The translations under genes were made by a program, and so were the position numbers. A stretch of 64,000 nt of DNA from Erysipelotrichaceae bacterium (lineage in GTDB: Bacteria > Bacillota_I > Bacilli_A > Erysipelotrichales > Erysipelotrichaceae): assembly GCA_031272515.1 (NCBI GenBank), contig JAISTR010000038.1, positions 1 to 64,000 on the forward strand. Direction: 5' to 3'. The first letter of the stretch is position 1. Each line of letters starts with the position of its first letter. Shown here piece after piece: positions 50,665-58,786 of the stretch. The notes below the pieces were generated by a model. That model searched no databases. It was not told where the DNA came from and saw only the letters and a program-made list of their open reading frames with translations.

Positions 50665-51585
50665 CTATCGCTTCATTTGTTGATAGAAATGCATTGCCAC
50701 AGACGCGATTTCCTCTTTGTTGATTACCGCAATCGGTCCGGTTTGTTTGGCGGTATAGGCAGCCGTTACATTGGCGGCACAGACGGTTTTTAAGGGGTCC
50801 CAGCCCTGGGTGAAGCCAACCAGGGAAGCGGCGGTGGAACAGTTGCCGCAGCCGGTCGGGTCCACGCTCTTGTCTATTTCATAGGCTGGCGCAAATACAG
50901 CCTGATTATCATGAATCAGGTAAGCACCTTTTTCCCCTACCCGAAAGAAGCAGGGAATGGCGAAATCCTTCAGGGCGTCGATGACCTCTGTTTCACTGTT
51001 TAAACCAAAGAGCTCTTTGCCCTCTGGCAGATTGATGGACCAGAGGTCGGTTTTCTTGGCGACGGGCAAAACCTGTTTTCTTTGGATTGGATCGGTGATG
51101 TTGTAGGTGGGAACTTCCCATAACAGCTTGGCATTTGGTGCCATTTCCCGGATTTTGTCCAGCTCGCTGTTCCAGTAGACTTCCTCAACACCGGATTCGC
51201 TGTAGATGCCCAGGGTTTGGCTGTCACAAAACACTTCCAAATCCTTTGCCCTTAACATCATCTTTTCTTCATTTTCTAAAACATAGCTGTTTCCATAAAT
51301 TGAATATTCCCGCCACTGTCCATCCGGCAGGTATTCCACCGCATTGTAGCGGGTATGGCTCAGGTCTTTGCGGATGCCTTTGGTCGTGAGCTGGTTAGCT
51401 GAAAACCAGTCGCCATAGTAATCCTCAAAATCAGGACCGCAGGCACTGACGTAACCGAGATCCTGACAGAAGGGCAAAATGCCGGGGATGCAGTAGATGC
51501 CCCCGCCCAACAAACGTTTGACGACTTTGCCATCTGCGAAGTACAGGTCATTGACCATGGTGGTGGCGGCGATGATATACTTCAC
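50665..51585 (-). CDS. PfkB-like kinase with altered catalytic motif
   Basis: A 306-residue ribokinase-fold protein. The overall pattern is PfkB-like (MVNDLYFADGKVVKRLLGGGIYCIPGI at the N-terminus, FFRVGEKGAYLI in the middle), but the catalytic signature reads SVDPTGCGNCSTAASLVGF (about residues 239-257) instead of D-T-x-G-A-G-D. The Asp that acts as general base is Asn here. Either it is a subgroup using another residue, or it binds its ligand without phosphorylating it. Its ATG overlaps the EcfA stop by four bases, and BtpA follows after 30 bases. Confidence 0.75.
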   Translation of the reverse strand: MKYIIAATTMVNDLYFADGKVVKRLLGGGIYCIPGILPFCQDLGYVSACGPDFEDYYGDWFSANQLTTKGIRKDLSHTRYNAVEYLPDGQWREYSIYGNSYVLENEEKMMLRAKDLEVFCDSQTLGIYSESGVEEVYWNSELDKIREMAPNAKLLWEVPTYNITDPIQRKQVLPVAKKTDLWSINLPEGKELFGLNSETEVIDALKDFAIPCFFRVGEKGAYLIHDNQAVFAPAYEIDKSVDPTGCGNCSTAASLVGFTQGWDPLKTVCAANVTAAYTAKQTGPIAVINKEEIASVAMHFYQQMKR

Positions 51586-52376
51586 TTTATTGCCTCCACC
51601 AACTCATCCAGATACAAAAGGTCTCCCTTCAGTTTTAAGGCTGATGCCAATTCCCCCAGCTGCGGTTTGCGGATTCCGGCTTCGGCAATGATATCATCAC
51701 GGGCAAACACTTCACGCCCGCTCGCATCGGCAATGACATTGGCATGTGCCATCACCACCACCCGTTCAAAGTTGTTGGCGACAAATTCCATGTCGTGGGT
51801 GATGGTAATCACCCCGATGCCCCGTTCTTGCAGGGTGTCCATCAGATGCTCGAGGGTTTGGATGCCCTGGCGGTCCTGGCCGGCTGTCGGTTCATCCAGA
51901 ATCAGGTATTTCGGCTTGGTAACCAAAACTGAGGCAATGGTGACAAACTTGCGGATGGGATAGGGGATATCATAAGGGTTGCGCTTGAGATAGCGCTTGA
52001 TACCTGTAAATTCCACTGCTTCGTCGATTCTGGCCTTGGTTTCCTTCGCGTCCAGCTTCAGGTACTTGGGCATGTACTCCAATTCACTGATCACATCCTT
52101 ATTGAAAATCTGGTCATCAGGATTCTGGAAGACATAGCCGACCAGATGGGAAATCTGGGCGGTGGTTTTGGTTTTGGTATCAATATCATCCACCAACAAA
52201 GTGCCACTTAGAGGCTGATAGAGGTTGTTCATCAGTTTGACCACTGTGGTCTTGCCAGCCCCGTTTTTGCCGATGATGGCCAAACGCTCGCCGTCTTGAA
52301 TCTCTAAGCTGACATTTGAGATTGCCTGTGTACCATCCGGATAGGCAAAGCTGACATTTTGTAATTGAATACTCAT
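51582..52376 (-). CDS. ECF transporter ATP-binding protein (EcfA type, second)
   Basis: A 264-residue ABC ATPase with Walker A GKNGAGKTT, VGYVFQNPDDQIF (the Q-loop region typical of EcfA), the signature-equivalent region IPYPIRKFVTIASVL, Walker B YLILDEPTAGQD and TITHDMEF. The usual LSGGQ signature is unusually replaced by YPIRK here, which may make this the weaker ATPase of the pair. It works with the other EcfA, EcfT and the S component. It overlaps the neighbours on both sides by four bases. Confidence 0.87.
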   Translation of the reverse strand: MSIQLQNVSFAYPDGTQAISNVSLEIQDGERLAIIGKNGAGKTTVVKLMNNLYQPLSGTLLVDDIDTKTKTTAQISHLVGYVFQNPDDQIFNKDVISELEYMPKYLKLDAKETKARIDEAVEFTGIKRYLKRNPYDIPYPIRKFVTIASVLVTKPKYLILDEPTAGQDRQGIQTLEHLMDTLQERGIGVITITHDMEFVANNFERVVVMAHANVIADASGREVFARDDIIAEAGIRKPQLGELASALKLKGDLLYLDELVEAIK

Positions 52377-53224
52377 GATTGTTTTCCTCGCTTTTCCACC
52401 AGGCTTACCGCCTCTTCAACGGTTATTGGAATTTCCGTCAAGGGCTTTTTGGCCTTTTGCATCGCATAGCCAAAGTGCACCACCTCCGGCGGTGTAGCCC
52501 CGAATTCTTCCAAACGCGGGTCACTGAGCACCGCTTTTGCTAAGCCGTTTAAGGCGATCTTCCCGTCCGACATCACAATCACCTGGTCACAATACCGGGC
52601 AATCAAACTGACTTTATGTTCCACCAGGATGATAGTCTTCCCGGAGGTTTTGAGCTTGTCGATAATCGCGAAGACATCTTCGGTTCCCTGTGGGTCAAGC
52701 TGGGAGGTCGGCTCATCAATCACCAGCATCTCCGCATCCATGGCGATGATGGCGGCGAAGGCCACGCGCTGGCGCTGGCCGCCGGAGAGCTGATTGGGAT
52801 TTTTCTCCAAAAGGTCGCTGATGCTCAGAAGCTCACTGACCGATATGACTGATTCAATGATTTTGTTTTTCTCAATCCCCAGGTTTTCCAGACCCATGGC
52901 GATTTCCTCAAAGACCGTCTCCTTGATGCCGGAAATCTGGGTGAAGGGGTTTTGGAAGACATAACCGATTTTGGCGGAGAGCTCACCGGTATTCCAGTTT
53001 CTCACATCGGTACCGTCAATCAGCACTTCCCCACTCAGTTCCCCTTTATAGAAGTGGGGGATTAGGCCGCGGATGGTATTGCAGAGGGTGGTCTTGCCAC
53101 CGCCGTTTTGCCCGATAACCCCATAGAATTTGCCTTTCTTTAGCTCCAGGTTGATATCCTGCAGGGCAAACTGCTTGCTGTAGGGATATTGATAGGATAC
53201 GTTTTTCAATGATATGTAGCTCAT
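52373..53224 (-). CDS. ECF transporter ATP-binding protein (EcfA type, first)
   Basis: A 283-residue ABC ATPase with Walker A GQNGGGKTT, VFQNPFTQISG, signature LSGGQRQRVAFAAI, Walker B MLVIDEPTSQLD and LVEHKVSLI. The C-terminal tail (PLTEIPITVEEAVSLVEKRGKQS) is characteristic of EcfA-type proteins. I choose ATG 53224, preceded by AGGAG at a good distance; an open frame continues about 100 codons upstream but runs antisense-free through ecfT in another frame and is not coding. Confidence 0.9.
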   Translation of the reverse strand: MSYISLKNVSYQYPYSKQFALQDINLELKKGKFYGVIGQNGGGKTTLCNTIRGLIPHFYKGELSGEVLIDGTDVRNWNTGELSAKIGYVFQNPFTQISGIKETVFEEIAMGLENLGIEKNKIIESVISVSELLSISDLLEKNPNQLSGGQRQRVAFAAIIAMDAEMLVIDEPTSQLDPQGTEDVFAIIDKLKTSGKTIILVEHKVSLIARYCDQVIVMSDGKIALNGLAKAVLSDPRLEEFGATPPEVVHFGYAMQKAKKPLTEIPITVEEAVSLVEKRGKQS

Positions 53225-53234
53225 GATGATTCTC

Positions 53235-54047
53235 CTAATGTACAAACAAGCGTACCAGCTTGTAGAGTACCAACGCCGCAAAGGCTGCATCGATGGCAAC
53301 AACTGCCAGCTTCTCATAAGCCGGCACCTTGCGCAATTGCCTGAGGAAGGTATGCTTGCGCTCGACGGCGAAAGCCCGTGCATCCATCGCCACAAACTTC
53401 TCCTCAGAGGAAGACAGGGCACCCAATAGTAAAGGCGTAATGATGGGAAAGAAGGCTTTGAGCCGGACCAGGGGATTGCCCTGGGTTTCAATGCCCCGGG
53501 CCTTCTGACTTTCCATGATGGTGACGACACTGGCCCTTAAGTCAATGATGGTCTGAAAGGATGCCAGCATCACATAGGAGGTCGCATGGGAGACGCCCTT
53601 CTGTTCCAGGGAATACATCAGATCGCGCATGGTGGTAAAGGCGTAGAAGAGAATGATGGCGCCGGAGAAGCTCAGAATAACGGTACCCAGGCGCAGGCCT
53701 TCATAGAAGGCTTCCCAGGTCCACTTCCAGCCCAAGAGATTGAACATGATGGTGGGGTTTTCCACCTTGTAAGAGAGCTCCCGTATTAAAATAATGAACA
53801 CGCCAATGATAAAGATCAGGCGCAGAAAGATGGAATTGAAGTACTTGAACTTGCCGTTGAGGGCTGCAAACAAATACTCCAGAATACATACCCCCAAACT
53901 GAAGCGCCAGTCCTGGATAAAGAAACCGCAAAGGCCGATGACCAAAAGGATATTAAGCTTGGAAAGGGGATTGAAATCCCCGAACCAGTTTCCGCTTTTC
54001 TGGTCGTGGTTGTATAAATCTGAATAGTGCTGTATCAGGGTATCCAT
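53235..54047 (-). CDS. ECF transporter transmembrane protein EcfT
   Basis: A 270-residue membrane protein with about five helices and long cytoplasmic coupling helices. The coupling motif SQKARGIETQG contains the Ala-Arg-Gly that docks to the ATPases; the second, VAMDARAFAVERKHTFLRQL, is ARA rather than ARG. It links the ATPases to the S component. GGAGATAGAT lies before the ATG. As the operon has its own A, A' and T subunits next to one S gene, this is a dedicated (group I) ECF transporter rather than a shared one. Confidence 0.88.
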   Translation of the reverse strand: MDTLIQHYSDLYNHDQKSGNWFGDFNPLSKLNILLVIGLCGFFIQDWRFSLGVCILEYLFAALNGKFKYFNSIFLRLIFIIGVFIILIRELSYKVENPTIMFNLLGWKWTWEAFYEGLRLGTVILSFSGAIILFYAFTTMRDLMYSLEQKGVSHATSYVMLASFQTIIDLRASVVTIMESQKARGIETQGNPLVRLKAFFPIITPLLLGALSSSEEKFVAMDARAFAVERKHTFLRQLRKVPAYEKLAVVAIDAAFAALVLYKLVRLFVH

Positions 54048-54121
54048 AATCTATCTCCTTTATGAAAACAACACGATTGCTCGTGTTGTTTGTATTTGAA
54101 CTTTCAAGACAAGCCCGGTGG

Positions 54122-54715
54122 TTATTCCTCCACGTCCTTGATGTAGATGTGGCCCAAAGGCAGCTTGGCCAACAGATTGGTCGGCATCGCCTTGAGTACC
54201 AGGTAGACCGCAATCAGTGTCAGCACCTTGTCGAACACATCAATCCCAAATTCCGCAATAAACTGCGAAAGGAAGGGGAAGTGAATGATGTTGTCCAGCG
54301 GAATCGCAATCAGTGAGGAGGTTCCGCTGCCGAAGTCGAAGCCGTACAGGCACCAGGTCATCACGGCACCGATACCGCCGCCGACAAAGGCGAACCAGGG
54401 AACGGTGATCATCGACTTGATGAAGGTCAAGAAGAACTTACGGCTGGACAGCCAGGCTGCCGAAAGACCGAAGATTACGTTGAGAACGCCGTACCACAGG
54501 GTAATCGGGCTGGTGATCGAGTTGAGCACATTGGAGACCAGACCGACGATGGCACCCGGAATCCCGCCGCACAGGGCACCGACAACGATGGTACCGATGG
54601 CATCCAGGTACAGGGGCAGACGTAGCAGAATCGCAATCTGTCCGCCGATGAAGTTGATGGCAACACCGATAGGAATCAAAAACAAAACGAGCTTATTATC
54701 GAATCCCTTCTTCAT
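54122..54715 (-). CDS. ECF transporter substrate-binding (S) component
   Basis: A 197-residue membrane protein with five or six helices and no signal peptide, the typical size of S components. GVAINFIGGQIAILLRLPLYLDAIGTIVVGALCGGIPGAIVGLVSNVL has the Ala/Gly-rich helix 1 features that contact EcfT, and PITLWYGVLN and DNIIHFPFLSQF line the binding site. The substrate cannot be read from sequence; with a kinase and BtpA in the operon a nucleoside, sugar alcohol or vitamin-like ribosyl compound is plausible. It is the first gene after the promoter; only AAAGG with a long spacing precedes the ATG. Confidence 0.8.
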   Translation of the reverse strand: MKKGFDNKLVLFLIPIGVAINFIGGQIAILLRLPLYLDAIGTIVVGALCGGIPGAIVGLVSNVLNSITSPITLWYGVLNVIFGLSAAWLSSRKFFLTFIKSMITVPWFAFVGGGIGAVMTWCLYGFDFGSGTSSLIAIPLDNIIHFPFLSQFIAEFGIDVFDKVLTLIAVYLVLKAMPTNLLAKLPLGHIYIKDVEE

Positions 54716-54770
54716 AAATATACACTTACCTTTCTGAAAACCCTTGATAAAAGGTTTTACTTATGAGTTT

Positions 54771-54799
54771 ATCCTACCACAGAATGAAAGCCTTTTCAA
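54771..54799 (-). promoter_or_regulatory. Promoter of the ECF-kinase-BtpA-M24 operon
   Basis: On the minus strand TTGAAA, 17-base spacer, TAGGAT. The 50-base leader holds a hairpin AAAACC/GGTTTT (about 54738-54758). Confidence 0.65.
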
Positions 54800-54811
54800 T
54801 AAAGCATTTCC

Positions 54812-54826
54812 TGCCAATTATTGGCA
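54812..54826. promoter_or_regulatory. 15-base palindrome between divergent promoters
   Basis: TGCCAATTATTGGCA, 7-bp perfect arms around one base, just upstream of the ECF operon -35. Candidate binding site of a regulator of this operon, the divergent dehydrogenase gene, or both. Confidence 0.5.
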
Positions 54827-54871
54827 ATACCCACCAATAAATGTCTGATTTCGGGTTTTCCGGCACATCCA

Positions 54872-54901
54872 TTGCATCCCATCCGCTTCATCTTTTAAAA
54901 T
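54872..54901 (+). promoter_or_regulatory. Promoter of the dehydrogenase gene
   Basis: TTGCAT, 18-base spacer, TAAAAT, 26 bases before the ATG at 54928. Confidence 0.45.
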
Positions 54902-54927
54902 AGAGACAAAGGAAAGAAGGAGAACCA

Positions 54928-55773
54928 ATGAAAATCGGATTTATCGGTACCGGCGTCATGGGCAAGTCCATGGTACGCCACCTGCTCAAGGAAAACGAAG
55001 TGACGATTTATACCAGGACCAAAGCCAAAGCCCTGCCTTTAATCGAGGAAGGGGCTAAGTGGGTGGACAGCATCCCCGAGGTTTGTAAAGGGAACGCTGT
55101 GGTTTTTACGATGGTGGGATTTCCCAGTGATGTGCGGGAAGTCTATGACCTGTTATTTGAGGCGGGGGAAGCTGGCAGCATCTTTGTGGACTGTACCACC
55201 TCCTCGCCAGCCCTGGCGAAAGAGCTCTATGAAGAGGGCAAAGCCAAAGGCATCAGCGTCATTGACGCCCCGGTCTCCGGCGGCGATGTCGGTGCCCAAA
55301 AGGGTACCCTGACCATCATGTGCGGAGGCGACAAAGACGCTTTTGAAAAGGTACTGCCGCTCTTGTCGCAAATCGGCACCAATGTACAGCTGCAGGGCGG
55401 ACCGGGAGCCGGCCAGCATACCAAGATGTGCAATCAAATCGCCATCGCCACCAACATGATTGGGGTCGCCGAAGCGGTGGTCTATGGTCAAAAGGCGGGC
55501 TTGGATATGGAACATGTTTTAGAGAGCATTGCCACCGGCGCTGCCGGAAGCTTCTCTTTGAGCAACTACACACCCCGCATCTTAAAAGGGGACTACCAAC
55601 CCGGTTTCTATATCAAGCACTTCATCAAGGATATGAAGATTGCCTTGGAGGAAGCAGAGAAGATGGGTCTCAAGCTGCCAGGCCTGGCTTTGGCCAAAGA
55701 ACTCTACGAAGAGCTGGCGGCCAGGGGACTGGCAGAAAAGGGAACGCAAGCAATTATAGCCTGGTATGATTAA
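54928..55773 (+). CDS. 3-hydroxyisobutyrate dehydrogenase-family NAD(P) oxidoreductase
   Basis: A 281-residue beta-hydroxyacid dehydrogenase. The nucleotide-binding loop is MKIGFIGTGVMGKSMVRHLL, the substrate loop FVDCTTSSPALAKELYEEGKAKGISVIDAPVSGGDVGAQKGTL, and the catalytic Lys lies in GAGQHTKMCNQIAI. The family oxidises or reduces 3-hydroxy acids such as 3-hydroxyisobutyrate, tartronate semialdehyde or related compounds. No neighbours fix the substrate; it is divergent from the ECF operon. GAAGGAG precedes the ATG. Confidence 0.9.
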   Translation: MKIGFIGTGVMGKSMVRHLLKENEVTIYTRTKAKALPLIEEGAKWVDSIPEVCKGNAVVFTMVGFPSDVREVYDLLFEAGEAGSIFVDCTTSSPALAKELYEEGKAKGISVIDAPVSGGDVGAQKGTLTIMCGGDKDAFEKVLPLLSQIGTNVQLQGGPGAGQHTKMCNQIAIATNMIGVAEAVVYGQKAGLDMEHVLESIATGAAGSFSLSNYTPRILKGDYQPGFYIKHFIKDMKIALEEAEKMGLKLPGLALAKELYEELAARGLAEKGTQAIIAWYD

Positions 55774-55818
55774 ATTGCTGAAATAATTGGAAATAAATGG
55801 TATTTCGCACTGTAAGAA

Positions 55819-55852
55819 ATGAAAATTTTCATTGAAAAAGATGAAAATTTTC
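55819..55852 (+). promoter_or_regulatory. Tandem palindromes upstream of the S9 peptidase operon
   Basis: GAAAATTTTC occurs twice (55821-55830 and 55843-55852), 22 bases apart, i.e. two helical turns on one DNA face; the first extends to the 14-base palindrome ATGAAAATTTTCAT (55819-55832). They lie 34 bases before the -10. Confidence 0.6.
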
Positions 55853-55885
55853 TTTTTAGGGGAAGACAAATCAAAAATCCTGCTT

Positions 55886-55891
55886 TATAAT
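55886..55891 (+). promoter_or_regulatory. -10 element of the peptidase gene
   Basis: TATAAT, 25 bases before ATG 55916, with no good -35, as expected of an activated promoter. Confidence 0.5.
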
Positions 55892-55915
55892 AAGAACATT
55901 AAGCGAGGAGAGACC

Positions 55916-57706
55916 ATGGCTGATTTGATTCAATACCTCAGCGCTAAGTCTGCCAGGAATCCTTCCTGGTCTTCCAAAGACACGGTTGCCTACGTCAGCA
56001 ATCAGTCTGGGGTGCCACAGATTTGGGAAACAAACATCCATACCGGAAAGACGGTACGGCTTTCGTCTGGGGACGAGCGTACGGTCTCCATGATTGCGGA
56101 TGCCAAAGCCAAGGCAGTCCTCTTCACGATGGATTTGGGCGGGGATGAACAGGAACAGATCTTCCTCTATAAAAAGGGAAGCCCGGCTGTCAACCTGACC
56201 AAAGACAACCATGCCCGCAACTATATCGGCGGCATTTCCAAAAACCGCTTGATTTATTCTTCCAATGCCCGTGACCCGATGTCCTTTGACATTATGGCCA
56301 TGGACATGAAGACCGGCAAAACTGAAATCATCATTGAAAACCACGACCACTACAACATGCCCGCCGGCGTTTCGCCGGACGGCCGCTACTTTGCTTATCA
56401 TAAACTCAAAGGACTCTCCGATGACTGCCTCTATGTGGCGGACATCGATGCCAAGACTACGGAACTGGTACCGGCAAACGCCATCACGGCTGCCTATGGC
56501 AACCCCTGCTTCAAAAGTGACGGCAGCGGTCTGTATTACACCAGCGACTTCGATGGCGAATTCGCCAGCGTCTACTTCTATGATCTTACGACCAAGGCAA
56601 ACCGCCTGATTTACAAAGACAAGCACTGGGATGTCGACAAGCTCGCCCTCTCCAGCGATGATAAATACCTGGCAATGGTCATCAACGAGGATGGCTATTC
56701 CAAAATCAAAATACTCAATACTGCAGACGGCAGCTTTGTCAATGCCCCCAATCCGCCCCAGGGTTTTGTTTTCACCTATGGCGGTTTTGGCTTTTCACCC
56801 AAGGGGCATATCCTGGCCTTTGCGCTCTCGTCCGGCAAGCGGGTAATGGACGTCTGGATTTTGGATCTGGACAGCGACAAAATCGAGAAGATCACCCATT
56901 CCTCGCTGGAAGGCATTGACCCGGATGATTTGATTGAACCAATCCTGGACCACTACACCTCCTTTGACGGGCTGAAGATTCCTTACTGGCTCTTTGTCCC
57001 CAAAGGCAAGAAGGCCAAGGATCTGGCTTTGATGATTGAAATCCATGGCGGCCCGGAAGGGCAGGAATATCCGGTGTTTGAGCCGGTCATGCAGTATCTG
57101 TTATCCAGGGGGATCGCGATTGCGGCACCCAATGTCAGGGGTTCTACCGGATATGGCAAGACCTACTCGCATTTGGATGACAAAGAGAAACGCCTGGACA
57201 GTGTCAAGGACATCGAGTGGCTAATCAAGCATCTGGTGAGTAAGGGCATTGCGAAACAAAACAGCATTGCGGTATCCGGCACCAGCTATGGCGGGTTTAT
57301 GACCTTATCCTGTGCGGCACGGCTGCCCCATCTGTTCTGTGCAGCCGTGGACAATGTAGGAATGTTCAACCTCGCGACCTTCTTGGAGAATACCTCCGGC
57401 TACCGCCGGGCGCACCGGGAATCGGAATACGGCGTGCTGGCGACGCAAAGGGAGATGCTGGAAAGCGTATCCCCGGCAGCCAAGGTGGACGATATTACAG
57501 GACCGCTGATGATTATCCACGGGGCCAATGACCCCCGGGTACCAGTCAGCGAAGCGGAAGCGGTGGTGGCCTACCTGAGAGGCAAGGGCGTTGAAGTCAA
57601 GTATCTGCGCTATGAGGATGAAGGGCATGGCCTGTCCAAACTCAAGAACCGTCTTGATTGTTATCCGCAGGTGTGTGAGTTTCTACTAAAGTATATGGAT
57701 CTATAG
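55916..57706 (+). CDS. S9-family serine peptidase (prolyl oligopeptidase fold)
   Basis: A 596-residue cytoplasmic peptidase. The first 350 or so residues form a beta-propeller (repeats such as GVPQIWETNIHTGKTV and PAGVSPDGRYFAY), followed by the alpha/beta-hydrolase domain with the nucleophile Ser in AVSGTSYGGFMTLSCA, Asp in IHGANDPRVPVSEA and His in EDEGHGLSK. HGGPEGQ supplies the oxyanion region. Such enzymes trim short peptides. I take ATG 55916, with CGAGGAGAG before it. It is the first gene before a dipeptide-type ABC transporter and likely digests what that imports. Confidence 0.9.
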   Translation: MADLIQYLSAKSARNPSWSSKDTVAYVSNQSGVPQIWETNIHTGKTVRLSSGDERTVSMIADAKAKAVLFTMDLGGDEQEQIFLYKKGSPAVNLTKDNHARNYIGGISKNRLIYSSNARDPMSFDIMAMDMKTGKTEIIIENHDHYNMPAGVSPDGRYFAYHKLKGLSDDCLYVADIDAKTTELVPANAITAAYGNPCFKSDGSGLYYTSDFDGEFASVYFYDLTTKANRLIYKDKHWDVDKLALSSDDKYLAMVINEDGYSKIKILNTADGSFVNAPNPPQGFVFTYGGFGFSPKGHILAFALSSGKRVMDVWILDLDSDKIEKITHSSLEGIDPDDLIEPILDHYTSFDGLKIPYWLFVPKGKKAKDLALMIEIHGGPEGQEYPVFEPVMQYLLSRGIAIAAPNVRGSTGYGKTYSHLDDKEKRLDSVKDIEWLIKHLVSKGIAKQNSIAVSGTSYGGFMTLSCAARLPHLFCAAVDNVGMFNLATFLENTSGYRRAHRESEYGVLATQREMLESVSPAAKVDDITGPLMIIHGANDPRVPVSEAEAVVAYLRGKGVEVKYLRYEDEGHGLSKLKNRLDCYPQVCEFLLKYMDL

Positions 57707-57728
57707 GATTTCTCTTTGGAGAAGATTT

Positions 57729-57764
57729 CGCTGTCTTTTTCTTCAAAGGGGGGCAGCGTTTTTT
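57729..57764 (+). terminator. Hairpin terminator/attenuator between the S9 peptidase and dppB genes
   Basis: CGCTGTC (57729-57735) and GGCAGCG (57752-57758) pair with one G-T, followed by six Ts. Read-through or a second promoter would be needed to express the transporter genes. Confidence 0.6.
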
Positions 57765-57790
57765 ATTTATAGATGGAAATTGGAGGTTTT

Positions 57791-58768
57791 ATGGCAAGGT
57801 ATATTGGAAAAAGGGCGATTACGGGGGTAGTCATGGTCATCCTGTCAGTGTGCATCAACTTCACGTTGATCCGGCTGGCGCCGGGTGATCCGATCCGCAT
57901 CATGGCGGGAACGGACAACCCCAACCAGGCGATGATTGACACGCTGACCAAGAAATACGGGTTGGACAAATCCATTCCCGAACAGTTCGTCATGTTTTTG
58001 GCGGGAATCGCCAAGGGGGACCTGGGGTTCTCCTATGTTTCCCATGAAAATGTGGTGGATGCGATTTTACTGAAACTGGGGCCGACGCTGATGCTGTCAT
58101 TGACCGCTTTGATCATTGCGGTCTTGCTGGGGACCACCCTGGGGATTCTGGCCGCCAGGAAGGTCAATTCCTGGTGGGACAAGTTTTTATGCGGGATCTC
58201 CTATGTGTTTGACTCCACACCCTCGTTCTGGCTGGGCTTGATCATGATCCTGGTCTTTGCCTCGGCTCTGCACATCTTTCCGACCTCCGGCATGGTGAAC
58301 CTTCGGGTTCAGTCCAAGGGCCTGGGCCGGATTTTGGATATTGCCTATCACCTGGTGCTGCCGGTGACAACCCTGGTCTGTATCCAAACACCCTATTATT
58401 TTAGGATTGCCCGCTCCTCGGTCTTGCAGGTGATGGCGGAAGACTTCATCACCACCTTCAAGGCAACCGGCATGCCGCGCAAGAAAGTCTTCAACAAGTA
58501 TGTGTTTAAGAATGCCATGCTGCCGACCATTACCGTTGTCGGTATGTCCATCGCCTTCTTGTTCTCCGGTGCGGTGCTGATTGAAACCGTGTTTGCCTGG
58601 CCGGGCATGGGACGCTTGCTGATTGATTCCATCTCCCGTCGGGACTATCCGATTCTGACTGGCATTTACTTCATCATTTCGGTAGCAGTGGCTACGATGA
58701 TGATTCTGATTGATATCGTCTACGGCATCGTGGATCCGCGGATTAAGCACGATCAGCCGAGCACTTGA
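57791..58768 (+). CDS. Oligopeptide/dipeptide ABC transporter permease (DppB/OppB type)
   Basis: A 325-residue permease with six helices, starting MARYIGKRAITGVVMVILSVCINFTLIRLAPGDP, the typical DppB N-terminus. Later parts include LGTTLGILAARK, the EAA-type loop TTFKATGMPRKKVFNKYVFKNAMLP and VFAWPGMGRLLIDSI. It makes up half of the membrane channel. TTGGAGG precedes ATG 57791; an ATG six codons earlier is less well placed. Confidence 0.92.
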   Translation: MARYIGKRAITGVVMVILSVCINFTLIRLAPGDPIRIMAGTDNPNQAMIDTLTKKYGLDKSIPEQFVMFLAGIAKGDLGFSYVSHENVVDAILLKLGPTLMLSLTALIIAVLLGTTLGILAARKVNSWWDKFLCGISYVFDSTPSFWLGLIMILVFASALHIFPTSGMVNLRVQSKGLGRILDIAYHLVLPVTTLVCIQTPYYFRIARSSVLQVMAEDFITTFKATGMPRKKVFNKYVFKNAMLPTITVVGMSIAFLFSGAVLIETVFAWPGMGRLLIDSISRRDYPILTGIYFIISVAVATMMILIDIVYGIVDPRIKHDQPST

Positions 58769-58786
58769 TAAAGGAGGAAGCCGAAC

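Noticed and set aside
53225-53530. N-terminal extension of the first EcfA by about 100 codons
   Set aside because: The extension overlaps ecfT in another frame, lacks resemblance to ABC proteins, and a good ribosome binding site marks the internal ATG at 53224.
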